64,000 nt of DNA from Phyllobacterium endophyticum (GCF_003010935.1 NZ_PGGN01000004.1:1-64000), one strand, 5' to 3'; numbered from the stretch's first letter, positions 8,720 through 16,777 are shown. The notes: generated by a model not told the origin, from the letters alone. Program-made: numbers and translations.

Positions 8720-9409
8720 TCATATGCCGGCGAAAGCCGCCATATGAAAGCGCTGTTGATCCTGCGCATAGGCATGCCCTCGCCCAACCGGACAGGCTAG
8801 CCGGGCCAGGCAACCACCATCCATGCAGGTCGCACCTTGCGGTCCGGCAAGATGATGACGGCAGCTATCCACGGCGAAGCTCGCACTGTTGAAAGCCCCG
8901 GCTGGACATGTGGACAGACAGGGTTTCTCCGCGCAAGTGTCGCAAGGATGGCAAGCCGGAGCATGATGCGTCGGAAATGCCACGGGATGATCAAACAGAA
9001 GTGCGCCGCGATAAGCGTGCCAGAGACCGTATTCGGGATGGATCAGCATCCCCAAGGGAGAGGTCCGTAGACCCTCCGCACGGCCGGCCCATTGCTGGAA
9101 CGGCAAATAGGGTCTGTCGGAGGGAAACACTGACTTCGCACCGAAATCCGCGGCGATCTCGGACAACGCCTGCTTCGACCAGGCATCGAGAGGATCGATC
9201 ATGTTCGGGTGCCATTGCCGCCATTCCATAAAATGCGGCCATATGGACGAGCCGTAATGTCCAACCAGAACCACGCTTTTGGCGATCATCCCTTCGCCCG
9301 GCGGCGGCGCTTGATCCACTTCATCGAAAACAAGTCCGCCGCGGGGGACGAGACCATAGGGCTCCAGCGCGGCGGCAACTTCATCTAGAATCGAAACAGC
9401 GTCACTCAT
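8720..9409 (-). CDS. 4Fe-4S cluster protein (QueG-like ferredoxin region), candidate corrinoid redox partner
   Basis: 229 residues. The C-terminal third has two cysteine groups: CDTCAEKPCLSTCP, a C-x2-C-x4-C-x3-CP 4Fe-4S motif, then CMDGGCLARLACPVG with further cysteines for a second cluster. The arrangement resembles the ferredoxin part of epoxyqueuosine reductase QueG and other corrinoid-linked iron-sulfur proteins, but QueG's cobalamin domain is not evident and the protein is much shorter. It lies between the BHMT-type gene (tail to tail, no spacer) and the second MttB gene, on the latter's strand and 85 bases downstream of it. A role in supplying low-potential electrons to reactivate Co(II) corrinoid is plausible but unproven. 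Confidence 0.7.
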   Translation of the reverse strand: MSDAVSILDEVAAALEPYGLVPRGGLVFDEVDQAPPPGEGMIAKSVVLVGHYGSSIWPHFMEWRQWHPNMIDPLDAWSKQALSEIAADFGAKSVFPSDRPYLPFQQWAGRAEGLRTSPLGMLIHPEYGLWHAYRGALLFDHPVAFPTHHAPACHPCDTCAEKPCLSTCPAGAFNSASFAVDSCRHHLAGPQGATCMDGGCLARLACPVGRGHAYAQDQQRFHMAAFAGI

Positions 9410-9494
9410 CGGATGCCTAGCCCTTCACAGCGGAGGCCCAGACTTCCTGATGGATCAGATCGGCCACTTTAGCCCGGCCGTCATCGGGCTTCTT

Positions 9495-11081
9495 TCAGGT
9501 GAAAGCGTCGGGCATGGATGCCTTTTTCTTGGCAATGAACTCTTTGAGAGATTCGTCGATGGCGGGATCGAGATGAGGCGCCTCATAAGTCTCCAGCCAC
9601 CGGCGGGCAAGTTCATTGGCTCTTTGATCGGCGCGTTTCTCACCTTCGGCCAGCCATTGCTCATATGAGTTGTTATCTGCAATGCTCGACCGATAAAACG
9701 CCGTCTGGAAGTTGGCCTGGGTGTGGTCGCAACCGAGATAATGGCTGCCGGGCCCAACTTGCCGGATGGCGTCCATGGCCTGACCATTCTCGGACAGGTC
9801 GACACCTTCCGCGATCTTCTGCGCCATGCCAAGCTGGTCTATATCCATCATGAACTTTTCATAGGACGAGACCAACCCGCCCTCGAGCCAGCCGGCCCCG
9901 TGCAGCACGAAATTCGTCCCCGCAAGGAGCGTCGAATTCAACGTATTGGCACTCTCATAAGCAGCTTGTGCGTCGGAGACTTTCGAGGCACAAAGCGAGC
10001 CGCCGGTGCGGAATGGCAGCCCGCAGCGCCGTGCCAGTTGCGCGGCGCCATAAGATACAAGTGACGGCTCCGGCGTGCCGAAGGTTGGCGCACCGGATTG
10101 CATCGAGATCGACGACGCAAAGGTGCCAAATATCACAGGTGCGCCCGGCCGGATCAACTGCGTGAACGACGCCCCGGCCAACACTTCCGCCAAGACCTGC
10201 GTAAGCGTGCCGGCCACGGTTACCGGGCTCATGGCGCCTGCAAGAATGAACGGGGTAACGATACAAGCCTGGTTGTTGCGCGCATACACTTTCAAAGCGC
10301 CCAACATCGTTTCGTCGAAGACCATCGGCGAGTTCGCATTGATCAGGCTCGTCAGCACCGTGTTCTGGTCGAGATAATCCTCGCCGAACACCAGCTTGCA
10401 CATAGCTATTGTATCTTCCGCGCGTTCCGGAGCCGTGACGGATCCCATGAAAGGCTTGTCGGAATATTTGATATGGGCGTACACCATATCGAGATGGCGC
10501 TTGTTGACGGGCACATCTACCGGCTCGCAAACAGTCCCGCCTGAATGGTGGATGGACGGTGCCATATACGCGAGCTTCACGAAATTATTGAAGTCTTCGA
10601 TAGTTGCGTAGCGGCGATTGCCGTCAAGGTCGCGCACAAAGGGCGGCCCGTAGACCGGTGCGAAAACGGTCGCATTGCCGCCGATCTGAACGGAACGCTC
10701 CGGGTTGCGCGCGCGCTGCGTGTAGATTGGGGGGGCCGTCTTCAGCAGGGAGCGCGGCAGGCCTTTGGGGAAATGTACGCGTTCGCCTTTGACGTCGGCG
10801 CCCGCGTCCCTCCAGAGCGCCAGAGCTTCGGCGTCGTCGCGGAACTCGATACCGATCTCTTCCAGAACGGTGTCAGCGTTCGCCTCGATAATCGCCAGCC
10901 CCTCTTCGTCCAACACTTCAAAAGTGCGTATCTTGCGCGTAATATAGGTCAGCGACTTGCCGGGACCGCCGCCCGAACGGGCCGCACGACGGGCAGCTGC
11001 ACCTGCCCCAGCGCCGCGACCGCGACGTCCACTGCTTGTCTCCGCTTCCGCAGGTGCATCGACTGACGTTTCCTCAACCAT
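9495..11081 (-). CDS. Non-pyrrolysine MttB-superfamily corrinoid methyltransferase, paralogue 2
   Basis: 528 residues from ATG 11081, which follows a strong GAGGAGA ribosome site; the frame is open further upstream without one. The whole chain aligns by eye with the 526-residue protein at 655-2235, including the blocks TPFILAGAMSPVTVAGTL, SAPTFGTPE-like and GAGWLEGGLVSSYEK. There is no in-frame amber codon, so no pyrrolysine. Residues about 17-40 are an Arg/Gly/Ala-rich low-complexity stretch (GRRGRGAGAGAAARRAARSG). The gene is divergent from the corrinoid protein gene, with 242 bases between starts. It should methylate the shared corrinoid protein from a quaternary or tertiary amine; two divergent paralogues suggest two substrates. 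Confidence 0.9.
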   Translation of the reverse strand: MVEETSVDAPAEAETSSGRRGRGAGAGAAARRAARSGGGPGKSLTYITRKIRTFEVLDEEGLAIIEANADTVLEEIGIEFRDDAEALALWRDAGADVKGERVHFPKGLPRSLLKTAPPIYTQRARNPERSVQIGGNATVFAPVYGPPFVRDLDGNRRYATIEDFNNFVKLAYMAPSIHHSGGTVCEPVDVPVNKRHLDMVYAHIKYSDKPFMGSVTAPERAEDTIAMCKLVFGEDYLDQNTVLTSLINANSPMVFDETMLGALKVYARNNQACIVTPFILAGAMSPVTVAGTLTQVLAEVLAGASFTQLIRPGAPVIFGTFASSISMQSGAPTFGTPEPSLVSYGAAQLARRCGLPFRTGGSLCASKVSDAQAAYESANTLNSTLLAGTNFVLHGAGWLEGGLVSSYEKFMMDIDQLGMAQKIAEGVDLSENGQAMDAIRQVGPGSHYLGCDHTQANFQTAFYRSSIADNNSYEQWLAEGEKRADQRANELARRWLETYEAPHLDPAIDESLKEFIAKKKASMPDAFT

Positions 11082-11323
11082 TTTCTGTCTCCTCAGCGCT
11101 CGCGAGCGCGGACTTCGTCCTAAGCTAGTCGAATCTAGACGTGACGCCAGCGAGAGCGTTTCCGTGTGCGGCACCCAGTGGCGCATCGGAGACAAACTGC
11201 CGGTCGTTTTCGTCATTTACTAGGTCGCATTTAAGCGATGCGTTTTCAGCAACTTGCCCGATATGTTAAACAAACACCAGTTATGTTAGTGACATTGCAT
11301 AACGCTTGAGAGGAAGCATAAAA
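11082..11323. promoter_or_regulatory. Divergent promoter region between mttB-like paralogue 2 and the corrinoid protein gene
   Basis: 242 noncoding bases once the corrected starts are used. They must hold promoters for both genes. The half nearest the corrinoid gene is AT-rich (TATGTTAAACAAACACC, then GTTATGTTAGTGAC). A short inverted repeat, CTAG-TCGAAT-CTAG, lies near 11125-11138. No cobalamin riboswitch motif was recognised. Confidence 0.45.
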
Positions 11324-12022
11324 ATGGCCGATGATGAAATCATTCTTTCGGAGCTTTCGGACGATGAACTCGTCGAGCAAATGCATGACGACCTCTATGA
11401 CGGTCTCAAGGAAGAAATCGAGGAGGGCACCAACATTCTGCTCGAGCGTGGCTGGGCACCCTACAAGGTCCTCACCGAAGCGTTGGTCGAAGGCATGCGA
11501 ATTGTGGGTGAAGACTTTCGCGACGGTATCCTCTTCGTACCAGAAGTGCTGCTATCGGCAAATGCGATGAAGGCCGGCATGTTCATCCTGCGCCCTTTGC
11601 TTGCTGCAACCGGGGCCCCCAAGCAGGGCAAGCTTGTCATAGGTACCGTCAAAGGTGACATTCATGACATCGGAAAAAATCTCGTCGGCATGATGATGGA
11701 AGGTGCGGGCTTCGATGTCATCGATCTTGGCATCAACAACCCTGTCGAGAAGTATCTTGACGCGATCGAGGAACATAAGCCCGACATTCTCGGGATGTCT
11801 GCCCTGCTTACGACTACCATGCCCTACATGAAAGTCGTCATCGATACGATGAAGGAGAAGGGTATCCGGGACGATTATGTCGTGCTTGTCGGTGGTGCAC
11901 CCTTGAATGAGGAATTCGGCAAGGCGGTCGGTGCCGATGCCTATTGCCGTGATGCGGCAGTTGCGGTCGAAACCGCCAAAGCTTACATGAAGCGGAAACA
12001 CAACCAGCTCTCAGGAGCTTGA
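11324..12022 (+). CDS. Corrinoid (B12-binding) methyl-carrier protein, MttC/MtgC type
   Basis: 232 residues from ATG 11324, preceded by GAGAGGAAG; a TTG six codons earlier is less likely. Residues about 15-90 form the helical cap domain. Residues 104 onward form the Rossmann-like B12 domain with the signature GDIHDIGKNL; His114 in D-x-H-x-x-G is the lower cobalt ligand. The length and architecture match the corrinoid shuttle proteins of methylamine and glycine betaine methyltransferase systems. It is the only such protein in the window, so both MttB paralogues probably charge it, and the MtgA-like enzyme at 15680-16642 would take the methyl group to THF. Confidence 0.93.
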   Translation: MADDEIILSELSDDELVEQMHDDLYDGLKEEIEEGTNILLERGWAPYKVLTEALVEGMRIVGEDFRDGILFVPEVLLSANAMKAGMFILRPLLAATGAPKQGKLVIGTVKGDIHDIGKNLVGMMMEGAGFDVIDLGINNPVEKYLDAIEEHKPDILGMSALLTTTMPYMKVVIDTMKEKGIRDDYVVLVGGAPLNEEFGKAVGADAYCRDAAVAVETAKAYMKRKHNQLSGA

Positions 12023-12025
12023 GCG

Positions 12026-12054
12026 AAAAACGGCCGCATATTTGCGACCGTTTT
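12026..12054 (+). terminator. Probable terminator after the corrinoid protein gene
   Basis: AAAACGG at the left and CCGTTTT at the right, with CGCA/TGCG inside, form a near-perfect hairpin starting 4 bases after the stop codon and ending in a short T-run. Confidence 0.6.
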
Positions 12055-12078
12055 CAAAGCAATAAATCAATAACGGCT

Positions 12079-12098
12079 GAGGCCCGGACCGGGCCTTA
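12079..12098 (-). terminator. Hairpin downstream of the entericidin-like gene
   Basis: AGGCCCGG-TCCGGGCCT-type perfect palindrome 9 bases past the stop of the small lipoprotein gene on the minus strand. It lacks a clear T-run, so terminator activity is less certain. Confidence 0.4.
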
Positions 12099-12106
12099 AG
12101 CGTTAA

Positions 12107-12262
12107 TTAATTGGCAGCCTTTGCTACGCGGTGACCAGCGCCCTGGGTTGCGTTTACGGTGTTGGCCGTATCCTGACCCATTCCGCGGATAGTGTTTGCG
12201 CAACCGGCAAGTGCAACAACTGCGAGTACAGCGGCAATCGGAACGATATGTGATAGTTTCAT
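12107..12262 (-). CDS. Entericidin A/B-family small lipoprotein
   Basis: 51 residues from ATG 12262, preceded by GGGAG. A hydrophobic signal (HIVPIAAVLAVVALAG) ends in a lipobox with Cys at about residue 21 (ALAGC), followed by a short, Asn/Thr/Gln-rich mature part (NTIRGMGQDTANTVNATQG) typical of entericidins. The mature protein would be anchored by lipid in the cell envelope. Entericidins in enterobacteria are linked to stationary-phase lysis; in Rhizobiales they are common and mostly unstudied. It is transcribed away from the DUF1638 gene, with 71 bases between the starts, and appears unrelated to the methylamine genes. Confidence 0.85.
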   Translation of the reverse strand: MKLSHIVPIAAVLAVVALAGCANTIRGMGQDTANTVNATQGAGHRVAKAAN

Positions 12263-12333
12263 GGACGGTATCTCCCGTTCTGGTAATATTAAAAACCAAC
12301 GTTCGCACAACGCGATGGAGCCAGATCAGTTCC

Positions 12334-12960
12334 ATGGATGCAAGCCGAAAGTCGACTAAGTCACCGGAGATCGTAAGGGTCATCGCTTGCGGGATGATCG
12401 CACGAGAAATTCTGGCCATACGTGAACAGTGTGGGCTCGATCATATTGATCTTAAATGCCTTCCTGCGATCTACCATCACTATCCCGACAGGATTGCGCC
12501 GTCGGTCGACCGAGCGATCGTCGAAGCCAGGGCGCAGGGCATAACGCGCATCTTTGTAGGCTATGCCGATTGCGGCACGGGAGGAATGCTCGACCGCGTC
12601 TGCGAGAAACATGGAGTTGAACGCATCGCCGGACCCCATTGCTTCTCGTTCTATGCCGGGAACGAAGCGTTCGCCGCACAATGGGAGGACGACATGACCT
12701 CGTTTTTCATGACTGATTTCCTGGCTCGTCATTTCGAAGCTTTCATGGTCAAGCCTCTGGGCCTTGATCGGCACCCGGAACTGCGTGAGATGTACTTTGG
12801 CAACTATACGAAGATGATCTACATGGCACAAACGGATGATCCCGAGTTAAGCGCTAAAGCGGAGAAGGCAGCCGCGTTTCTCGGGCTTGAGTATGAGCGG
12901 CGCCTTACAGGCTATGGCGACCTCGTACCTGCGTTGACCTCCGCTGCTGCTCTCAGCTAG
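12334..12960 (+). CDS. DUF1638 protein
   Basis: 208 residues. It matches the DUF1638 pattern by eye: an N-terminal strand with Cys (VIACGMIARE), a central YADCGTGG motif and GPHCFSFYAG, three conserved-looking cysteines that could bind metal or a cofactor. The ATG at 12334 is chosen because it precedes the conserved core; its ribosome site (GGAG 13 bases upstream) is weak, and a later ATG at 12403 would truncate the first strand. It sits just downstream of the corrinoid protein gene on the same strand. The function of the family is not established; the position suggests a part in corrinoid handling. Confidence 0.78.
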   Translation: MDASRKSTKSPEIVRVIACGMIAREILAIREQCGLDHIDLKCLPAIYHHYPDRIAPSVDRAIVEARAQGITRIFVGYADCGTGGMLDRVCEKHGVERIAGPHCFSFYAGNEAFAAQWEDDMTSFFMTDFLARHFEAFMVKPLGLDRHPELREMYFGNYTKMIYMAQTDDPELSAKAEKAAAFLGLEYERRLTGYGDLVPALTSAAALS

Positions 12961-13035
12961 ATCTTGTCGCCATCAACCTGCGCGACAGTCGTTTGAATAG
13001 GTATCAACCACCAATCAATCATCCGGGTAGCACAC

Positions 13036-13617
13036 ATGATACTTCGCACGGGTCTTGGCGCGATTTTCCTGATTGCCTGCACTAATTTCGTCCAGGCGGA
13101 CGGCGCTATATCGAAAATAATCACAAAGACTGATCAAGCAAAGCTGGACGGATATGAAGAAAACAGGAGTGCGGCAGTTGATGCTGCCAGAAAAGGCGGC
13201 GCTCCGGCCGATGTAATGCAATTGGAGGAAATTCTGGCGAGACCCAGACTGGCTTTCAGTGAAAATTTTGACATGACCGGCGAATGGAAATGCCGGACGA
13301 TAAAGCTTGGTAAAGAACCGGCGCTGGTGATTTACCAGTGGTTCAAGTGCCGTGTTACCGATGATGGATCCGGTTGGATGCTTGAAAAAACAAGCGGTTC
13401 CCAACGCACGAAGGGGCGCTTCTATACCGAAAGCGACACTCGCCTCACCTATCTCGGCGTCGGCTATGTTTCAGGTGAAATGCCGGGAAAATATGGCGGC
13501 GGTCCTGACGTTGACCAGACAGGATATGCATATCGCACAGGAAAGGATGAGTTCCATATCGAATTTCCCGAACCCGCCCGCGAATCGCTGTTGGACATAC
13601 TCGAACTGAAGCGTTGA
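13036..13617 (+). CDS. DUF4893-type exported protein
   Basis: 193 residues with an N-terminal signal peptide (hydrophobic TGLGAIFLIACTNFVQADG, cleavage likely after VQA). The mature part contains the features I associate with DUF4893: a helix near LDGYEENRSAAVDAA followed by a beta-rich section around GEWKCRTIKLG and GWMLEKTSGSQRTKG. Probably periplasmic. The function is unknown. The next gene follows on the same strand, but there is no clear link to the methylamine genes on either side. Confidence 0.75.
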   Translation: MILRTGLGAIFLIACTNFVQADGAISKIITKTDQAKLDGYEENRSAAVDAARKGGAPADVMQLEEILARPRLAFSENFDMTGEWKCRTIKLGKEPALVIYQWFKCRVTDDGSGWMLEKTSGSQRTKGRFYTESDTRLTYLGVGYVSGEMPGKYGGGPDVDQTGYAYRTGKDEFHIEFPEPARESLLDILELKR

Positions 13618-13687
13618 GGGATTTTCGTCATTGCAATGTCATCGACCTCGCGCCATATGCGTCAGCATGTGGAACGAAGACGTTAAG

Positions 13688-14359
13688 ATGGCTGCAATCG
13701 ACGCCGAAGAAAAGAACGAGCCAGACCGCGCCGCTGTACATCGGACACCGGACAATGACCCTCGCTCGCTCTCGCAGGTTTTCAAGGATTTATCCTTGTC
13801 TGCAACGGCCCCCGTGTCCTTCAATGAACTTGAGGATGCCTTCACCGACCGTAGCTTTGCCGCCCTGCTCACATTTTTTGCCATCTTGAATCTCATACCG
13901 CTGCCGCCGGGAACCGGCGTCCTTACTGGCATTCCGCTTGTACTCGTCTCCGTGCAAATGGTGATGGGCCGCGAATCGGTCTGGCTCCCCGCGTTCCTGC
14001 GCACGAAATCCATAGCACCCGATCGTTTCCGGCTGATCTCGGACAGGGTCGTTCCCTGGTTGGAATGGCTGGAAAAATTCATCCGGCCGCGTAATTGGCC
14101 CTTTGGCCGCAAGCGTGGGGATCGTTGGCTGGGCGCGTTCACGACCATTCTCGGCTTGTCTGTCGTATTGCCAATGCCGCTTTCGAACTGGCTGCCTGCT
14201 TTCGCGACCGCCGTTATCGGAATTGCGCTTTGCGAGCGCGATGGCCGGCTACTGCTCGCGGGCGTCGTCGTCGGCATAGTCTCCATTGCCATTGTCACCG
14301 GCTTCGCTTTCATTGCGGCGAACGTGTTTTCATACCTCGCGACATTCTTGCCTTTTTGA
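13688..14359 (+). CDS. ExoD-family membrane protein
   Basis: 223 residues from ATG 13688 (an in-frame ATG at 13667 is the alternative; neither has a strong ribosome site). After a polar N-terminus of about 40 residues come conserved ExoD segments: SFNELEDAFTDRSFAAL, ILNLIPLPPGTG and the late transmembrane stretches LSVVLPMPLSNWLPAFAT and LLAGVVVGIVSIAIVTGF. ExoD was first described in Sinorhizobium as affecting exopolysaccharide and alkali tolerance; its molecular role is not settled. It would be an inner-membrane protein with about four transmembrane segments. Confidence 0.85.
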   Translation: MAAIDAEEKNEPDRAAVHRTPDNDPRSLSQVFKDLSLSATAPVSFNELEDAFTDRSFAALLTFFAILNLIPLPPGTGVLTGIPLVLVSVQMVMGRESVWLPAFLRTKSIAPDRFRLISDRVVPWLEWLEKFIRPRNWPFGRKRGDRWLGAFTTILGLSVVLPMPLSNWLPAFATAVIGIALCERDGRLLLAGVVVGIVSIAIVTGFAFIAANVFSYLATFLPF

Positions 14360-14474
14360 GCTGTCGCAAAAACACTAGTCGGGCACGTCGCATTTGAGTG
14401 GACCCGCGTCGTGAGATAGCAAGCTTGGCCCATGTTTTTCCGGCAAAAGAGGTCCTCGTCGGAGGATGAAATGC

Positions 14475-14777
14475 ATGGCTGATCTCATTGTCGTTTATTG
14501 GCGGGATATTCCTGCTCAAGTGACCGTCAAAAAAGGGCGCCAGGCAGCAAAGCGCGAACTACCGATCCGTTTCACCGAAGCCATCGACATGTGTGCAATG
14601 CGCATCGGTGCCAAAGATTCAGACGCCTATCTGGCGGAATGGCGCCGCGGAACTCCGGTGCCGGTAAGTGATGATCTGGAGACCGAGGCGGACAGCGCCC
14701 TCGCCCGAATTGATTCTGAATATAACCGGGAACGCCTTGTGGCGCTCGTAAAGGCAGGTGGACATGAGCATTCATGA
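14475..14777 (+). CDS. Small 'virulence factor' domain protein translationally linked to metF
   Basis: 100 residues from ATG 14475, with GGAGG nine bases upstream; an ATG three codons earlier would sit directly on that site. The sequence (LIVVYWRDIPAQV, then RELPIRFTEAIDMCAMR) fits the short uncharacterised family named 'virulence factor' (I believe PF13769); the name says little about function. The stop lies 14 bases inside the next gene, metF, which shows tight coupling. Being first in a virulence-factor/metF/mtgA-like operon, it is a good candidate for an accessory subunit or assembly factor of the one-carbon system. Confidence 0.72.
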   Translation: MADLIVVYWRDIPAQVTVKKGRQAAKRELPIRFTEAIDMCAMRIGAKDSDAYLAEWRRGTPVPVSDDLETEADSALARIDSEYNRERLVALVKAGGHEHS

Positions 14778-15669
14778 ATTCAAAGCGAAGTCGCAGCAGG
14801 ATCCAATGACCAAGATCGCAGCATCTATCGAAGTCGCGGCACGCCAGGCAATCGAGTCGCAGGATTTACCGGGTTTGTTCCCTGCTGGCACCCGCGTCTA
14901 TATCACAGATATGGGGACTGATAGCGTCGATACTCTCACGACAGCTGCCAAACGGATTTACGATCTGGGTTACAAACCCGTTCCGCATTTTGCCTCTCGC
15001 CGTCTGTCGACCAGGGTCGCTCTTGAGACACGCATCCGCCGTGCCGCCGAGGAAGCTGGCGTGACAGACGTTCTTGTCATCGGTGGTGGCCTTGAGCGTC
15101 AGGCGGGTGAATTCTCTTCCACGATGGAAGTTCTGGAAACGGGCCTCTTCGACAAGTACGGCATAAATGAAATGGGTGTGGCGGGACACCCGGAAGGCAG
15201 CCCTGAGTTCTCCGAAGCAGTTGCTCTTGAAGCGCTTCGCTTGAAGAAGAATTTCGGCGAACGTACCGGCGCAAAGCTGCGCGTCGTCACCCAGTTTGGT
15301 TTCGATGCAGAGCGCTTCATTCGGTACTCGGAATCGCTGCGCCAACATGGTGTCGACCTGCCAGTACATCTCGGCGTTGCAGGCCCTGCCAAGATTACGA
15401 CCCTGATTAAATACGCGGCCATGTGCGGCGTCGGCAATTCAATCAGCTTTCTGAAGAAGAATGCATTGTCCCTGACCGCCCTTGCCACAAGCCATTCACC
15501 GGAAGGCGTGGTCGGCCCAATCGAGCAGCACGTCTTGGCCACGCCGGCTTCTGCCATCAAGCAGATTCACGTATTCCCGTTCGGAGGGTTGAAGAAATCG
15601 TCCGAATGGCTCGTTGATCGCGGCTCATGGAATGTAAACACGCAATACGCAAACGCAGCGAGCAACTGA
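14764..15669 (+). CDS. Divergent methylenetetrahydrofolate reductase (MetF2-like)
   Basis: 301 residues from ATG 14764, which follows AAGGCAGGTGG; a GTG two codons upstream is possible. It has the TIM-barrel MTHFR pattern: VYITDMGTDSVDTL near the start, PVPHFASRRL (the conserved His/Ala-Ser-Arg strand), DVLVIGGG and an E-x-G-V-A-G-H-P-E-G strand. MTHFR uses FAD to interconvert methylene-THF and methyl-THF. Close packing with the methyl-corrinoid:THF methyltransferase downstream (10 bases) suggests that it runs in the oxidising direction, from methyl-THF to methylene-THF, as MetF2 does in chloromethane utilisation. It is clearly different from a housekeeping MetF in setting, but the direction is inference. 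Confidence 0.85.
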   Translation: MSIHEFKAKSQQDPMTKIAASIEVAARQAIESQDLPGLFPAGTRVYITDMGTDSVDTLTTAAKRIYDLGYKPVPHFASRRLSTRVALETRIRRAAEEAGVTDVLVIGGGLERQAGEFSSTMEVLETGLFDKYGINEMGVAGHPEGSPEFSEAVALEALRLKKNFGERTGAKLRVVTQFGFDAERFIRYSESLRQHGVDLPVHLGVAGPAKITTLIKYAAMCGVGNSISFLKKNALSLTALATSHSPEGVVGPIEQHVLATPASAIKQIHVFPFGGLKKSSEWLVDRGSWNVNTQYANAASN

Positions 15670-15679
15670 GGTAATCTGC

Positions 15680-16642
15680 ATGACCCGCACGATCGTCGCT
15701 TCGGCGACCAGAGAAATCATCATTGGTTTTGATCAGCCTTTCTGCGTGATTGGTGAAAGGATCAATCCAACTGGTCGCAAGAAGCTCGCCGCTGAAATGA
15801 TCGAAGGCAACTTCGACACGGTCATCAGGGATGCGCTGGAGCAGGTTGCCGCGGGCGCGACCATGCTGGATGTCAATGCGGGGGTGACCGCGGTTGATCC
15901 CAATGCGACGGAGCCGGGCCTGCTGGTCCAGACGCTGGAAATCGTTCAGAACCTCGTTGATGTTCCCTTGTCGATCGACAGCTCTGTAAGCGCTGCCATC
16001 GAGGCGGCGTTAAAGGTTGCCAAGGGCCGTCCGCTGGTGAATTCGGTAACCGGCGAGGAGGAAAAACTCGAAGCCATCCTGCCGCTGATCAAGAAGTACA
16101 ACGTTCCTGTCGTCGCCATTTCCAATGATGAGACCGGCATCTCGATGGATCCGGACGTTAGATTCGCCGTCGCCAAGAAGATTGTCGAGCGAGCGGCCGA
16201 TTTCGGTATTCCCGCCCATGATATCGTCGTCGACCCGCTGGTCATGCCGATCGGAGCCCTCGGTGACGCCGGACGACAGGTTTTCGCTTTGCTCCGCCGG
16301 TTGCGCGAAGAACTTAAGGTCAACACGACCTGCGGCCTGTCCAATATCTCTTTCGGCCTTCCGCACCGTCATGGCATCAATGCTGGCTTCATTCCGATGG
16401 TGATTGGTGCCGGCATGACGTCGGCGATCATGAATCCATGCCGACCACAAGAAATGGAGGCAGTTCACGCCGCCAACGTTCTGAACGGCACGGACGCCAA
16501 TTGCACCTACTGGATCAAGAAGTATCGCGATCATCAACCGGCTGCGCCAGGTGTAGCCGCTTCCGTTTCAGTTCCTGCCGATTCTGCCGGTGGCGGGCGC
16601 CGGCGCGGTGGCCGTGAGGCGCGGCGCGGGGTTGCAAGCTAG
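15680..16642 (+). CDS. Methyl-corrinoid:tetrahydrofolate methyltransferase (MtgA/AcsE-like pterin-binding protein)
   Basis: 320 residues. The pterin-binding TIM barrel is visible in GERINPTGRKK, GATMLDVNAG, PLSIDSS, PLVNSVTGE and TTCGLSNISFGLP, the order seen in MtgA, AcsE and the MetH folate domain. The enzyme should take the methyl group from the corrinoid protein and give methyl-THF. After the fold ends (about residue 285) there is a linker and an Arg/Gly tail (GGGRRRGGREARRGVAS) absent from typical members. The gene follows metF by 10 bases with a GAGG ribosome site. Confidence 0.9.
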   Translation: MTRTIVASATREIIIGFDQPFCVIGERINPTGRKKLAAEMIEGNFDTVIRDALEQVAAGATMLDVNAGVTAVDPNATEPGLLVQTLEIVQNLVDVPLSIDSSVSAAIEAALKVAKGRPLVNSVTGEEEKLEAILPLIKKYNVPVVAISNDETGISMDPDVRFAVAKKIVERAADFGIPAHDIVVDPLVMPIGALGDAGRQVFALLRRLREELKVNTTCGLSNISFGLPHRHGINAGFIPMVIGAGMTSAIMNPCRPQEMEAVHAANVLNGTDANCTYWIKKYRDHQPAAPGVAASVSVPADSAGGGRRRGGREARRGVAS

Positions 16643-16711
16643 TTGCGGGGTATTTAATACCTCCTTCAACCCCGATGGGGACGAACAGACGGAGCTATGG
16701 TGCCTTTCTTT

Positions 16712-16732
16712 CTTCTCCCGCTCGGGGAGAAG
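16712..16732. repeat. Palindromic hairpin, rhizobial intergenic repeat type
   Basis: CTTCTCCC at 16712-16719 and GGGAGAAG at 16725-16732 form a perfect 8-base stem with a short GC-rich loop. It lies between the mtgA-like and RACo-like genes. The sequence resembles the CTTCTCCC...GGGAGAAG palindromes scattered through Rhizobiales genomes. It may attenuate read-through or simply be a repeat copy. Confidence 0.55.
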
Positions 16733-16777
16733 TTGGTCCACAGGGCCGAATAAGGGAGCTATTTTGGAGCATAGATT

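Noticed and set aside
9417-9494. Inverted repeat TAGCCCG...CGGGCTT as terminator of the second mttB gene.
   Set aside because: There is no T-run on the minus strand and the next gene lies on the same strand only 85 bases away, so it is not convincing.
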